Source: Thermoplasmatales archaeon UBA447 (GTDB lineage: Archaea > Thermoplasmatota > Thermoplasmata > Thermoplasmatales > Thermoplasmataceae). Taken from it: a stretch of DNA of 64,000 nucleotides. Location of the stretch: assembly GCA_002503205.1 (NCBI GenBank), contig DARE01000008.1, positions 1-64,000 on the forward strand, in the 5' to 3' direction. The translations under genes and the position numbers were made by a program. Positions 17,414 through 25,982 of the stretch are shown here, one piece after another. The notes beneath the pieces were generated by a model, which saw only the letters and a program-made list of their open reading frames with translations, made no database searches and was not told where the DNA came from. Each line of letters begins with the position of its first letter. Positions within the stretch are counted from its first letter, which is position 1.

Positions 17414-18703
17414 ATGTATATCGCCATAGATGATACTGATTCCAGGGAAAAGGGCTGTTCCACATATGTTATGACAGAGATCATAAGGAGAAGCGGCCTC
17501 GATCTGATAGGTTATCCGAGGCTGGTAAGGCTTAATCCCTCTGTTCCATGGAAGACGAGGGGTAATGGAGCTCTATGTGCCAGGCTGGGTAAAGGAAAAG
17601 GGAGAAAAAGGGAATGCGGCATTATTGAAAGAAAACCAGTCTACACATTTGAATCCTTAGAAGAGAAAATAACTCGTGAAGAACTGATTGAAATTTCTGC
17701 CAGGGCAATATATGATCTTGCAGAGCTTCTCGAGGACGGGACGAATCCTGGAATTGTTGTGGGGGATACCCAAACAAATCCTGAGATATACTGGAACTGT
17801 GTGCGGGGCATCGAAAACATTGAAAATGTAATTGAGAGCCTGAAGAAATCCGGACATTCCTACCTTGGTATAAAGGAAGGCCGGGGAATTATCGGTGCAG
17901 CCGCTGCCCTTTCATGGAGGCCTTCACTTAGGACATATGAGGCACTTATCTACAGATATCCACATCCTGAGCCCATTTCATTCCAGTCTAAGATGAATGC
18001 TGCAATGATGGCTGTGGGTGTTAAAGGCTCATTCAATAATATTGACTTGCAGAATCAATATGCAGCCATATTTCCTAGAGAGAGAACTCCTGTTGTTATG
18101 GGCATAAGAAGTATAGAAGACTCCGATCTGCTATCATCATCTCTTGAGATTGCGGATAAAAATGGGATAACCTATGATAGGGCCATGGTTTTCGAGACAA
18201 ATCAGGGAACAGATGAGCATATTGAATCAGAGCCCGCCACCCTTAATGACTCTCATTCATACAGTTTGCACTGCACTGTAAAGGGATATCCATACAGCAT
18301 TAGAGGATCTCACTATTTTATAGAAGTTGAATACGCCGTGAAATCGTTGAAAGCCGCTGCCTTCGAACCCACAAAGGAGTTTCGGAGGATTTTCAGATCT
18401 CTTCTCCCGGGTGACAGACTGACGATTTTTGGCTCCTACAGCCAGGGGGTTATGAATATCGAGAAGATGGAAGTAAAATCACTTTCTGTGGCTTATCAGA
18501 GGGAGAATCCTATCTGTGACAATTGCGGTTCCAGGACTGACAACCGTGGCAGAAACGATTACAGGTGCAGAAAATGCGGCTCAATTTACACAATTCCACA
18601 TTACAGAATCATGGAAAGGGCAATTGAAGCAGGCAGATATGATGTTCCTGTTATAGCGAGAAGGCATCTTTCCAGGCCGTTCGAGATAGGTGGCATAAAG
18701 TGA
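17414..18703 (+). CDS. tiaS: tRNA(Ile2) 2-agmatinylcytidine synthetase
   Basis: The product is 429 residues, the normal TiaS length. It begins with the family signature AIDDTDSREKGCST (about 4-17), has a central GIKEGRGIIGAAAALSW stretch (about 156-172), and ends with a zinc ribbon (CDNCG about 367-371; CRKCG about 386-390). TiaS attaches agmatine to C34 of the isoleucine tRNA with anticodon CAU, so it decodes AUA rather than AUG. The ATG follows the uppS stop with no gap, and the stop overlaps the next start by four bases. Confidence 0.95.
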   Translation: MYIAIDDTDSREKGCSTYVMTEIIRRSGLDLIGYPRLVRLNPSVPWKTRGNGALCARLGKGKGRKRECGIIERKPVYTFESLEEKITREELIEISARAIYDLAELLEDGTNPGIVVGDTQTNPEIYWNCVRGIENIENVIESLKKSGHSYLGIKEGRGIIGAAAALSWRPSLRTYEALIYRYPHPEPISFQSKMNAAMMAVGVKGSFNNIDLQNQYAAIFPRERTPVVMGIRSIEDSDLLSSSLEIADKNGITYDRAMVFETNQGTDEHIESEPATLNDSHSYSLHCTVKGYPYSIRGSHYFIEVEYAVKSLKAAAFEPTKEFRRIFRSLLPGDRLTIFGSYSQGVMNIEKMEVKSLSVAYQRENPICDNCGSRTDNRGRNDYRCRKCGSIYTIPHYRIMERAIEAGRYDVPVIARRHLSRPFEIGGIK

Positions 18704-19179
18704 CACTTGTGGCGCTGACTGGAATTCCAGGAACCGGTAAGAGCACCATATGCAACATTCTCAGGGGAAATAATTTCAGATGTTATGAAGCCCTTCAGAT
18801 CTGCGGTTCAAACGAGTGTATGGAAGGTAATGAGGTTGACATTGACTGCCTTTCATCTCTGTGGGCCCGTAGAGATGAGGAGGATGTTATTGTTGCCTCT
18901 CATTATTCACATCTTCTGGGTGCAGATTTTGTAATAATACTTGAGAGAGATCCTGAGCTGGTTGAGAAGTCGCTTCTGGCCAGAGGTTACAGTTCTGAGA
19001 AGATCTTTGAAAATATGGACTCCCTGTATTCTGATATTATTTATCAGGAGTCGCTTGATCTGCTCCCCTCCATTAGAATATGCCGCATAATGAATAAAGA
19101 AGGCAAACCGGCAGAGACGGCAGAAGCCATAATGAAGGTTGCCCTCAACATATTCTCAGGAAATGCCAGTAAGTTGTGA
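18700..19179 (+). CDS. AK6/Fap7-family nucleoside kinase-like ATPase
   Basis: The product is 159 residues. A P-loop GIPGTGKST (8-16) is followed by the family's short NMP-binding region and a late ERDPELVEKSLLARGY lid-type stretch (about 88-103). Fap7/AK6 proteins have adenylate kinase and ATPase activity and, in eukaryotes and archaea, help late small-subunit ribosome assembly around uS11. The start is GTG at 18700, overlapping the tiaS stop (GTGA). It closes the translation-related operon that began with hel308. Confidence 0.8.
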   Translation: MTLVALTGIPGTGKSTICNILRGNNFRCYEALQICGSNECMEGNEVDIDCLSSLWARRDEEDVIVASHYSHLLGADFVIILERDPELVEKSLLARGYSSEKIFENMDSLYSDIIYQESLDLLPSIRICRIMNKEGKPAETAEAIMKVALNIFSGNASKL

Positions 19180-19186
19180 GGCACAA

Positions 19187-19199
19187 CATATATTATATC
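19187..19199 (+). promoter_or_regulatory. TATA box for the CDP-alcohol transferase gene
   Basis: CATATATTATATC is centred about 27 bases before the ATG at 19220, supporting that start and a leaderless message independent of the upstream operon. Confidence 0.6.
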
Positions 19200-19219
19200 A
19201 GCAATCACGATCCAAGCTC

Positions 19220-19834
19220 ATGGTTCTGGATAGCCTCAGAGGAAGAGCAGATGGACTGATCACATCTATGAGCAGGCCATTTATGGGAATGAATCCAAAC
19301 ACCATCTCCTTTCTTTCCCTTATTCTCGCTGGACTTTCCGGATTAACCATCTGGTTGGGCGGCCTATATCTTGGCCTCGCCTTCATTTTACTTATCCTGT
19401 CAGCACTTTTTGATGCGGTCGATGGCAAAGTGGCGAGGACCAGAAACCTCTCCTCCCCACTTGGAGATCTTGTTGATCATGTACTGGACAGATACTCCGA
19501 TATTCTGATAATGATCGGCTTCATATTCAGCTCACCGGGATCCGAGTTTCTAGGCATAATTGCGCTTATAGGTGTCCTTATGACCTCTTATATGGGAACT
19601 CAATCCCAGGCACTGGGACTGAAGAGAAATTACTCGGGGATACTTGGCAGGGCAGACAGGCTAGCGTTCATGATGGTATTTATCCTGATTCAGTTGTTGA
19701 TTCCCTTTTCCATTCACATGCCGCTTTTCAATCTCACCCCAACTGCCATACTGCTTCTCTGGTTTGCCATTGCAGGAAATGCCACGGCATTGCTGAGGTT
19801 CAGGGACAGTTATTCATCCCTGAAGAATTATTAG
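19220..19834 (+). CDS. CDP-alcohol phosphatidyltransferase family, archaeal lipid head-group synthesis
   Basis: The product is 204 residues with about six membrane segments. The class motif is complete: DAVDGKVARTRN followed by GDLVDHVLDRYSD (D-G-x2-A-R-x8-G-x3-D-x3-D), which holds the metal and the CDP substrate. It displaces CMP from CDP-archaeol with a head-group alcohol; inositol phosphate or glycerol phosphate are the likely partners but cannot be told apart here. The frame is open further upstream to 19139, but the TATA box at 19187-19199 shows the true start is the ATG at 19220. It ends overlapping the convergent hexomutase by four bases. Confidence 0.85.
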   Translation: MVLDSLRGRADGLITSMSRPFMGMNPNTISFLSLILAGLSGLTIWLGGLYLGLAFILLILSALFDAVDGKVARTRNLSSPLGDLVDHVLDRYSDILIMIGFIFSSPGSEFLGIIALIGVLMTSYMGTQSQALGLKRNYSGILGRADRLAFMMVFILIQLLIPFSIHMPLFNLTPTAILLLWFAIAGNATALLRFRDSYSSLKNY

Positions 19835-21180
19835 AGAAGAGAATTGATCACTTCTGTGACCTTTTTGTTAATTTTCTCTGCCTCTTCCATGCTCCTCCCA
19901 TGTCCGTAAATACGCATGATTGGTTCAGTACCTGACGCTCTGACAAGTGCCCATCCCCCATCCAGGTAAATTTTAAGCCCATCTGTCCTGTCAACCTTCT
20001 CTGAAAGGTTCTTCTTATCCAGTTCGTGGAGGATTTTCTGTGGGTCTTTCCCGGATATTCGGACGACCGTTCTGTAAAGCCTGAAGCCTGGCAGCTCTGA
20101 GACAATCTGGGACAGGGGTTTCCTTCTTTCCGCAATAAGGTTGAGCATAAGTGCAACTGTCATGGCACCGTCCCTGCAGTACTGATGATCACCATAAATG
20201 ACTCCTCCGTTCTCCTCCCCTCCAATTTTTGCATTCTTCCCAATTATTGTGCGTGAGACTATCGGTGCCCCTACCTTTGTTCTGACAAGATTGAAGCCTT
20301 TTTCTCTGGCTATATGCTCCAAATTATCGGAGCTGCTCACTGGCGTTACCACTGTATCACCTTTTCCCGCTATACTGGAAATAAGAATGGACAGGGACTG
20401 GTCACCATCAATGAAATTCCCCTTTTCATCTATGAAAACAGCCCTGTCTGCGTCACCGTCATGTGCTATTCCAAGCGAAAAGTTGCCGGATTTCATAACA
20501 GATATGAGGTCTGCCAGATTTTCTGGTTTAGGCTCGGATTGCCTGGAGGTGAATTGACCATCAGGGTAGGAATTCAGCTCAACTACACTGCAGCCCAGCT
20601 CTCTGAGCATTTTAGGTGTTGTGTGGTACGCTGCCCCATTTCCGCAGTCCACAGCAACTCTGAAATTTCTGGCACGGATCCTGGCTGCATCAACTTTTGC
20701 TATTACTGAATTAATGTACAGATCTCCACCCCCAGGATCGCCTGTAACCCGGCCAACTTCATCCCACCGGCAGAGTTTCCAATTGCCTCCAGATAGTGCA
20801 TCCTCTATCCTTAACTCATCTTCCTGGCGCAATTCCGTCCCATCCATGTCTATGCACTTAATGCCGTTAAATTCTGGGGGGTTATGGGATGCAGTTATCA
20901 CTATTCCATATAACCCATGAATCTTGCAATAGTACTGTACTGCCGGAGTTGGGAGTATACCAAGGTCAATAACATTAACTCCCGTTGACAGAACCCCAGA
21001 CATGACTGCAGAGAAAAGCATGTCTCCGGTGTCTCTTGTATCTCTACCCATTGCAACTGTTTTTGTGCCAAAAATAGTAGCAGAAGCCCTGCCAACATTC
21101 AGGGCAAAATCTGACGTAAGATCTCTGTTCGGTGTCCCGCGTATTCCATTTGTGCCAAACAGCTTTCTCTCTCTTTGCAT
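19831..21180 (-). CDS. glmM: Phosphohexomutase (phosphoglucosamine/phosphomannomutase family)
   Basis: The product is 449 residues. It starts with LFGTNGIRG, has the phosphoserine loop TASHNPPEFNG, the metal loop DGDADR and the sugar-phosphate binding stretch RASGTEPIMR near the C-terminus. It interconverts hexose 6- and 1-phosphates; GlmM is the best guess because of the FGTNGIRG opening, but archaeal members often act on several sugars. The ATG at 21180 is preferred over an in-frame ATG at 21234, because 18 extra residues have no family counterpart. It feeds nucleotide-sugar synthesis for the nearby glycosyltransferases. Confidence 0.85.
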   Translation of the reverse strand: MQRERKLFGTNGIRGTPNRDLTSDFALNVGRASATIFGTKTVAMGRDTRDTGDMLFSAVMSGVLSTGVNVIDLGILPTPAVQYYCKIHGLYGIVITASHNPPEFNGIKCIDMDGTELRQEDELRIEDALSGGNWKLCRWDEVGRVTGDPGGGDLYINSVIAKVDAARIRARNFRVAVDCGNGAAYHTTPKMLRELGCSVVELNSYPDGQFTSRQSEPKPENLADLISVMKSGNFSLGIAHDGDADRAVFIDEKGNFIDGDQSLSILISSIAGKGDTVVTPVSSSDNLEHIAREKGFNLVRTKVGAPIVSRTIIGKNAKIGGEENGGVIYGDHQYCRDGAMTVALMLNLIAERRKPLSQIVSELPGFRLYRTVVRISGKDPQKILHELDKKNLSEKVDRTDGLKIYLDGGWALVRASGTEPIMRIYGHGRSMEEAEKINKKVTEVINSLL

Positions 21181-21254
21181 AGTTTTTATAATGGTAGCCC
21201 CGTATTTATCATTATAGTGGGATTTCTTCTCCACTTTTCTCAGAAACCTTCAAA

Positions 21255-22349
21255 TCATGGGTCCTCGGTCCTGTCCAGCGGATACTCCCTTCCCCTCCAT
21301 ACTATAGATTTCATTCGTCCACCCTTTACAAGGTTGTAGAAATACACAAAAGGTATCATGAACTGTATTAGGAATCCACTTTTCCAGTGTTTTCCTGATC
21401 TTTTGGAAGATCTAATGGCATTTATGACAGCTGGAAGGAACAGGATAAGTACCGGATAGAAGGGCCAGAAGATAACTGTCAGGATTATTGCTGACAGGAA
21501 CTCAAATATCGTTGCACCATAGAAAAGAACGCCATAACTAAGGACTTTCCTGGTTGCATATATGGATAGCGCAGTCTGCCTGTTGGCCCATTCGATAAAT
21601 GTATTAAAGTCATCCGGAGACTTTACAAGTGGAGCTGCCTCGGGAACATATGCTATTTTCAGGCCATATTTGCGGCATATCTTGGTAATTGCAATGTCAT
21701 CTGAAACATAGGAACTGAAAAATTCCAGATCCTTTCCAGTTAGCAGTTCAGATCTGAATGCGAGCGAGCCTCCCCATCCAAACCTTGTCAGAGTAGACTG
21801 CATCATTCCCAGCCCAACATAACCCCATACCATCTTTACCTTAGACCAGAAACCACCCACAGGATCGAAGAAAGGGAATGTTGTTGATATTCCAACCCTG
21901 TTATCTCTGAGAGGTGCAATTAATACTGAAAGCCAATTGTCAGATACAACCGTATCGGAATCCACTATTACAGTTACTTTATGTGATGAATGATCCTCTT
22001 CGATAGCGGAGACGATTGCATTCACTTTTCCACTTCCATTTCCCGAATGTGAGACTATATGCTCAATTCCGGCTTCATTGAGAAACGCGACAGCAGGGTC
22101 ATCCTCAGAATCCACAACTGCAAGGAGCCTGAAATCACCATGTTTCTGGTTTTTCAACGAGAGTATGTTATTCTCCATCCCATGATCTATACCTCTGCAG
22201 GGCAGTATAGCAAGGACCGGGGTTTCTGTATCATTACCGAAGTTCTCACTGTGTCCGCGAACTAAAGATATGTACAGAAGACCGGCAAAGATGAGAATGT
22301 TAAAAGGAATAAGAAAGTAAAGCAGAAAATCGTGAATAAGAGGGGACAT
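21255..22349 (-). CDS. Membrane glycosyltransferase family 2 (ceramide glucosyltransferase-like)
   Basis: The product is 364 residues. One N-terminal helix (about 9-30) anchors a GT-A domain starting at about 43 (VLAILPCRG), with the metal motif DSDT at about 130-133. Three or four C-terminal helices lie between about 275 and 345. This architecture and the GWGGSLAFRSELL stretch are typical of GT21/ceramide glucosyltransferase-like enzymes. In archaea, which lack ceramide, it probably glycosylates a membrane lipid. It starts two bases after the aEF1B stop, so it is likely co-transcribed with that gene. Confidence 0.78.
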   Translation of the reverse strand: MSPLIHDFLLYFLIPFNILIFAGLLYISLVRGHSENFGNDTETPVLAILPCRGIDHGMENNILSLKNQKHGDFRLLAVVDSEDDPAVAFLNEAGIEHIVSHSGNGSGKVNAIVSAIEEDHSSHKVTVIVDSDTVVSDNWLSVLIAPLRDNRVGISTTFPFFDPVGGFWSKVKMVWGYVGLGMMQSTLTRFGWGGSLAFRSELLTGKDLEFFSSYVSDDIAITKICRKYGLKIAYVPEAAPLVKSPDDFNTFIEWANRQTALSIYATRKVLSYGVLFYGATIFEFLSAIILTVIFWPFYPVLILFLPAVINAIRSSKRSGKHWKSGFLIQFMIPFVYFYNLVKGGRMKSIVWRGREYPLDRTEDP

Positions 22350-22351
22350 GT

Positions 22352-22627
22352 CTAAACAAGGGTCATATCCTCTGTATCTACCTGCCCTACACCCTCTATC
22401 CCGCTGAGGGTTGCCTCTACACTGTCAATTTTCCCCTCTTCATCCGGTATAATTATTTCAAGCCTGACTGCCTTGAGACCGAAGGCGACCTCCTGAACCT
22501 CCAATTTATTCAGGGTGCATTTTCCCTTCAGCTTTTCCCTCGCAGCACTCATGATGGTATTTATATCCCTGTCTGCATCCTCAGGCAGAATGCGCATTAC
22601 GACAGCTACGTCTCCCACTGTTTTCAC
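22352..22627 (-). CDS. Translation elongation factor aEF1B (EF-1 beta)
   Basis: The product is 91 residues, the usual size for the archaeal nucleotide-exchange factor. The ferredoxin-like fold is evident: DVAVVMRILPEDADRD at the start, the FGLKAVRLEIIIPDEEG centre and the final VEATLSGIEGVGQVDTEDM helix/strand. It exchanges GDP for GTP on EF-1 alpha during translation. The gene follows the zinc-finger gene with no gap, and the pair is a conserved archaeal arrangement. Confidence 0.93.
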   Translation of the reverse strand: MKTVGDVAVVMRILPEDADRDINTIMSAAREKLKGKCTLNKLEVQEVAFGLKAVRLEIIIPDEEGKIDSVEATLSGIEGVGQVDTEDMTLV

Positions 22628-22795
22628 CTAAGGCCCAACAAAGGAGCACTTGTTGCAGGTATATCTTGTAGAATGTTCCCTGCAATTCTTGCATCTGCCA
22701 ATCAGTTCTTCCCCACACTGGGGGCATTCGAATATTGAATATCCTGGATCAACCAGGCCTACGCCGCACGATGAACAGTTTTCCTTGTATCTCAT
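22628..22795 (-). CDS. Short multi-zinc-knuckle protein (HVO_2753-like)
   Basis: The product is 55 residues with four paired cysteine knuckles: CSSC, CPQC, CKNC and CNKC, ending in SFVGP. This spacing is the two-zinc-finger protein commonly encoded just before aEF1B in archaea; the haloarchaeal relative HVO_2753 has been studied as a zinc protein. Its role is not settled. I take the ATG at 22795: a GTG at 22810 is itself part of the ribosome site (GGTGAG) lying about ten bases before that ATG. The promoter at 22864-22875 drives this gene, aEF1B and probably the glycosyltransferase. Confidence 0.88.
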   Translation of the reverse strand: MRYKENCSSCGVGLVDPGYSIFECPQCGEELIGRCKNCREHSTRYTCNKCSFVGP

Positions 22796-22863
22796 AAATT
22801 CACTTCTCACCTGTAAATATCCGCCATTTCAAGATGAAACAACAGTTTGCTGACATTTCACAT

Positions 22864-22875
22864 GGATATATAATC
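22864..22875 (-). promoter_or_regulatory. TATA box of the zinc-finger/aEF1B operon
   Basis: On the minus strand this reads GATTATATATCC, 70-80 bases before the ATG, implying a leader of about 50 bases that carries a ribosome site, unlike the leaderless genes elsewhere. Confidence 0.5.
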
Positions 22876-22921
22876 TTTTCAAGAATTATTGCTGCCGCAT
22901 ATTGCGGATATTGCTGGGCAA

Positions 22922-23311
22922 CTATTTTCTGCCTTTCTCCAGCTCTGCCCATTTTTTCTCCAGCTGAAGCTTTAGTGCCTCCGGCTTCTTCGCCTTTTCA
23001 TCTGAAGACCTCAACTCCTCTGGTATTCTCAGGCCCTCCTGAACATCATATTTGAAATTGATTATAGATGACTGGGAAAGTTTGTATTTCTTTGAAAGAT
23101 CTGAAATTCTTCCGTCAATTGTCTGGAGTATATCTTTCATTGCGCCATATTCCATGTTCTCCTGGATAATGCGCATGATAGTGTCCTTGAGGGATTCTCC
23201 ATCTCTCTGCAACAGGCTTATGGCTAAAAATTCTGATTTTGTAAGCTCAAGAGAGTAAGTCTCCTGACCATTATCTTCCTGATCCTCATCAGGTATTTCA
23301 TCTTCGGGCAT
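22922..23311 (-). CDS. Acidic small protein encoded after the actin-like gene
   Basis: The product is 129 residues. The first 18 residues are strongly acidic (Glu/Asp-rich) and likely disordered. Residues about 19-100 are predicted helical and charged, with two helix groups around ISLLQRDGESLKDTIMRII and DLSKKYKLSQSSIINFKY; the latter looks like a helix-turn-helix-sized unit. The C-terminal 30 residues (Lys/Glu-rich) suggest a short coiled coil. It follows the actin-like gene by 71 bases, which also contain an AT-rich box (TATATTTTTTTATA, about 23357-23372), so it may be co-transcribed or have its own promoter. By position it could be a partner or adaptor of the filament, but that is inference only. 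Confidence 0.6.
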   Translation of the reverse strand: MPEDEIPDEDQEDNGQETYSLELTKSEFLAISLLQRDGESLKDTIMRIIQENMEYGAMKDILQTIDGRISDLSKKYKLSQSSIINFKYDVQEGLRIPEELRSSDEKAKKPEALKLQLEKKWAELEKGRK

Positions 23312-23382
23312 TTTGGTTCATCCTAATCTATGGCGACCAGAATGCATACAGGAGACGTATAAAAAAATATATGCTAACCAGG

Positions 23383-24363
23383 TCAGTTTGAAGACCTAGC
23401 TGCAGCATCTCTGTATCCCAGGGCATTGGCGAACTGAATATCCTCCTGCGGTATCTTCACCATCGCACCTGGAGCAAGTTTCTCTAGCCTGTCACCAATA
23501 AGGGATGAACCTCCACCTACAGGTATCAGGGCGGTTATTCTGTCCAGTTCCTCCCTGAGGTTCTCCCTAAGTTTGTCCAGGATCCTGTTAGCGAGGTTAG
23601 CCATTATAGGTTCAGAAACCTTTGGCCCCCCTACTTCACGCTGCTTGAAGAGAACTGTCTGGCTGATTGCTTCCCTTGCCACATCGTTCGGCACAATAAA
23701 CCCGGTTTCCTTTGCGATGGCCTTTGAAATGCCAGATACGAGGTCACCCACTCCTGCCTGAATACTGAATGACATTTCAACAACCGGCTCCATGTTCTTC
23801 AGGTTTACAGTAAGAACATCAGTCGTCCTTGAACCTATATCCACGACCACGCCGTATCCGTACTGTGCCTTTAGCATGCCTTTGTCCAGAAGGTACAGGG
23901 CTGCCCCTACTCCCTGGGGCCTCATTATCAGTTTGGTTATGTTGAATGTCCGTGTTTCGCCGGCCACTGACTTTATGGTGAACTCCTTTCCCTGTAGGTA
24001 TTCCTTTGCTGCATTCAGTTCATGTTCAAATGTACCAAGAGGAGTTCCGCTTCCCAGAACTACTTCGGCCTTGTTTCCGTCCTTTCCTGCGCCGCTCATC
24101 CATAGAGCACCAGCGAGTAGTGGTAGAGAATCAGGATCAGAAAGCCTTCCGTCTCCCTGTGGTTCCCTTACACCTGCCCCGGTTGCATCATCGCCGAAGA
24201 AGAACGGATCGCTGTCATTTATTGTGAGGATTGTAGAAGATCCTCCGATTCCCCAGTTCTTCGCCTCTGTAGCTGCCCATCTGGAAGGAAATTTTGCTCT
24301 TCCAGAGTCTGGGCCCACAACTTTTGTGTCACCATATCCCAAGTCTACTCCCAATACTATCAA
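23383..24363 (-). CDS. Actin-like ATPase (Ta0583/ParM-like)
   Basis: The product is 326 residues, matching the compact archaeal actin homologue Ta0583 of Thermoplasma acidophilum, which binds ATP and forms filaments in vitro. The actin-fold ATPase motifs are visible: phosphate-1 DLGYGDTKV (7-15), phosphate-2 VVDIGSRTTDVL (about 173-184) and the adenosine motif PVGGGSSLIG (about 282-291). The start is TTG at 24363, preceded at suitable distance by a ribosome site (GAGGTGA). Unusually for this genome it has a long, repeat-rich upstream region. The cellular role, whether partition, cell shape or division, is unknown. Confidence 0.9.
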   Translation of the reverse strand: MIVLGVDLGYGDTKVVGPDSGRAKFPSRWAATEAKNWGIGGSSTILTINDSDPFFFGDDATGAGVREPQGDGRLSDPDSLPLLAGALWMSGAGKDGNKAEVVLGSGTPLGTFEHELNAAKEYLQGKEFTIKSVAGETRTFNITKLIMRPQGVGAALYLLDKGMLKAQYGYGVVVDIGSRTTDVLTVNLKNMEPVVEMSFSIQAGVGDLVSGISKAIAKETGFIVPNDVAREAISQTVLFKQREVGGPKVSEPIMANLANRILDKLRENLREELDRITALIPVGGGSSLIGDRLEKLAPGAMVKIPQEDIQFANALGYRDAAARSSN

Positions 24364-24381
24364 TTATTCACCTCTCGTGAA

Positions 24382-24479
24382 AGCGTAAGACGCTACCACA
24401 TTGTTTTCCCAGCCCTACACTTTTCATAGTGCATACTATGGTTTACACTGTGGTAAAGTATCCCATTGATTGTGTAAAC
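24382..24479. repeat. Cluster of inverted repeats upstream of the actin-like gene
   Basis: Within about 100 bases I see: AGCGT-AAG-ACGCT (24382-24394); a 16-base CATAGT-GCAT-ACTATG (24425-24440); TACCACA at 24394-24400 matched by TGTGGTA at 24449-24455; and GTTTACAC at 24441-24448 matched by GTGTAAAC at 24472-24479. They lie between the likely TATA box (about 24481-24492, minus strand) and the ribosome site. They could be operators, a structured leader RNA, or binding sites for a filament adaptor. Confidence 0.6.
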
Positions 24480-24617
24480 TATATTTAAATTTTTTCTATT
24501 TGACAAAGCGATTTCGCTATCTAAAAACGGCTGAAAAACTGAATTTAATGAAAAATGAATCTTTTATACATTTTTCCGCCTGTTACTTATTCTCATGACT
24601 TGTATCAGGTAGTGCCG

Positions 24618-24629
24618 AATTAAATATTC
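24618..24629 (+). promoter_or_regulatory. TATA box of the methylcitrate operon
   Basis: AATTAAATATTC is centred about 25 bases before the prpD ATG, so the operon message is probably leaderless. Confidence 0.5.
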
Positions 24630-24647
24630 AAAAGTGATACCACAGAT

Positions 24648-25982
24648 ATGGAACCTTCTTTAGAAACAATGTATAATCACATGAGGGATCTCAGGGAACA
24701 TGGAGTCAGCGACAAAAGCAGAGATGAGATGAAGAAAAGAATCGCAGATTCCATAATAACAGCATATGGGGCCATGAACGCTGAACCTGTTCGTATAGCA
24801 AGATCAGCACTGCTGCCATCAAGGGGAAAAAGAAACGGGAGAATTTTTTTCAGCAAGGATGAGGCACCGGCGGATATAACCGCATTTATTAACGGCACCA
24901 TGACAAGATACCTTGATTATAATGACACCTATCTGTCAAAGGAGGCAATGCACCCCTCTGACAACATCCCGCCTCTGATTTCACTTGCCCATAGCCTCGA
25001 TCTCAATGGTGAGGATATTATCAGAGCAGCCAACATATCATATGATGTTGCTGCCAACCTCTCTGATGAATCATCCATAAGGGATAGGGGTTGGGATCAT
25101 GTAACTTACATATCAATTTCTTCAGCAGCTGGGCTTTCAGCGCTGCTCGACCTGGACGAAAAGCGATTTGAACATGCAATCAGCCTTTCCTTGAATAACA
25201 ACATAAGCATGCGGCAGACAAGAGCCGGAGAACTGAGTATGTGGAAAGGGGCAACTACTGCAAATGCCTGCAGGAACAGTGTATTCGGCACTTTGCTTGC
25301 AGCAGACGGTTTTACCGGCCCTTCACCGGAATTCTCTGGAGAGATGGGCTTTTTCAAACAGGTATCAGGGCCAATGAACATAAATCCAAAAAAGGATGCT
25401 GTTCTAAAAACAATGATAAAGAATTATCCGGTTGAATATCATGCTATGAGTGCGGCAGAAGCTGCCTGTTCAATTCATGAAGAACTGAAAGGAGAAATCA
25501 AGTCTGTCAGTGTTGAAACATTCAAAGTTGCTAATGACATAATAATAAAGGACCCTGAGAAATTGAGGCCAAGAACGCGGGAAACTGCTGACCACAGTAT
25601 GCCATATATTGTTGCCTATTCCCTTGTTTATGGATCCCCAGGCCCTGGATCCTATGAGCAGAAATACCTGAAAGACCCTAAGATACTCAATGTTATCGAT
25701 CATTCAAAGTATGTTGTTACAGATAGGTTCAACAAAATGTATCCGGAATACCTGCCTGTGAAAATGGTGGTGGAAACATCTTCGGGCAAGTACGAAAGAG
25801 AGATGGATGTTCCTAAGGGCCATCACAGGAAACCATACACATGGGATGATCTCTTCGAGAAGGGAAGAAAGGTTATGGGTGAGGACAATTCAAAAATCCT
25901 GATGAATGTGACCAGAAGACTTGAAAAGATCAAGATAAAGGAATTCATGGATGTGATATCTGATGTCCATTTTAAGGGATAA
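24648..25982 (+). CDS. prpD: MmgE/PrpD family 2-methylcitrate dehydratase
   Basis: The product is 444 residues, close to other archaeal and Gram-positive PrpD proteins. Family features are the YLDYNDTYL stretch after an all-helical opening (about 86-94), HPSDNIPPLISLAH (about 104-117), the LSMWKGATTANACRN segment (about 195-209) and the late YPVEYHAMSAAEAA motif (about 264-277). It removes water from 2-methylcitrate on the way to 2-methylisocitrate. It is the first gene of a three-gene operon, and overlaps prpB by 20 bases. Confidence 0.88.
   Translation: MEPSLETMYNHMRDLREHGVSDKSRDEMKKRIADSIITAYGAMNAEPVRIARSALLPSRGKRNGRIFFSKDEAPADITAFINGTMTRYLDYNDTYLSKEAMHPSDNIPPLISLAHSLDLNGEDIIRAANISYDVAANLSDESSIRDRGWDHVTYISISSAAGLSALLDLDEKRFEHAISLSLNNNISMRQTRAGELSMWKGATTANACRNSVFGTLLAADGFTGPSPEFSGEMGFFKQVSGPMNINPKKDAVLKTMIKNYPVEYHAMSAAEAACSIHEELKGEIKSVSVETFKVANDIIIKDPEKLRPRTRETADHSMPYIVAYSLVYGSPGPGSYEQKYLKDPKILNVIDHSKYVVTDRFNKMYPEYLPVKMVVETSSGKYEREMDVPKGHHRKPYTWDDLFEKGRKVMGEDNSKILMNVTRRLEKIKIKEFMDVISDVHFKG

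Noticed and set aside
23792..24388. 198-codon frame antisense to the actin-like gene
   Set aside because: Pro/Ser-rich shadow translation opposite a gene with clear ATPase motifs.
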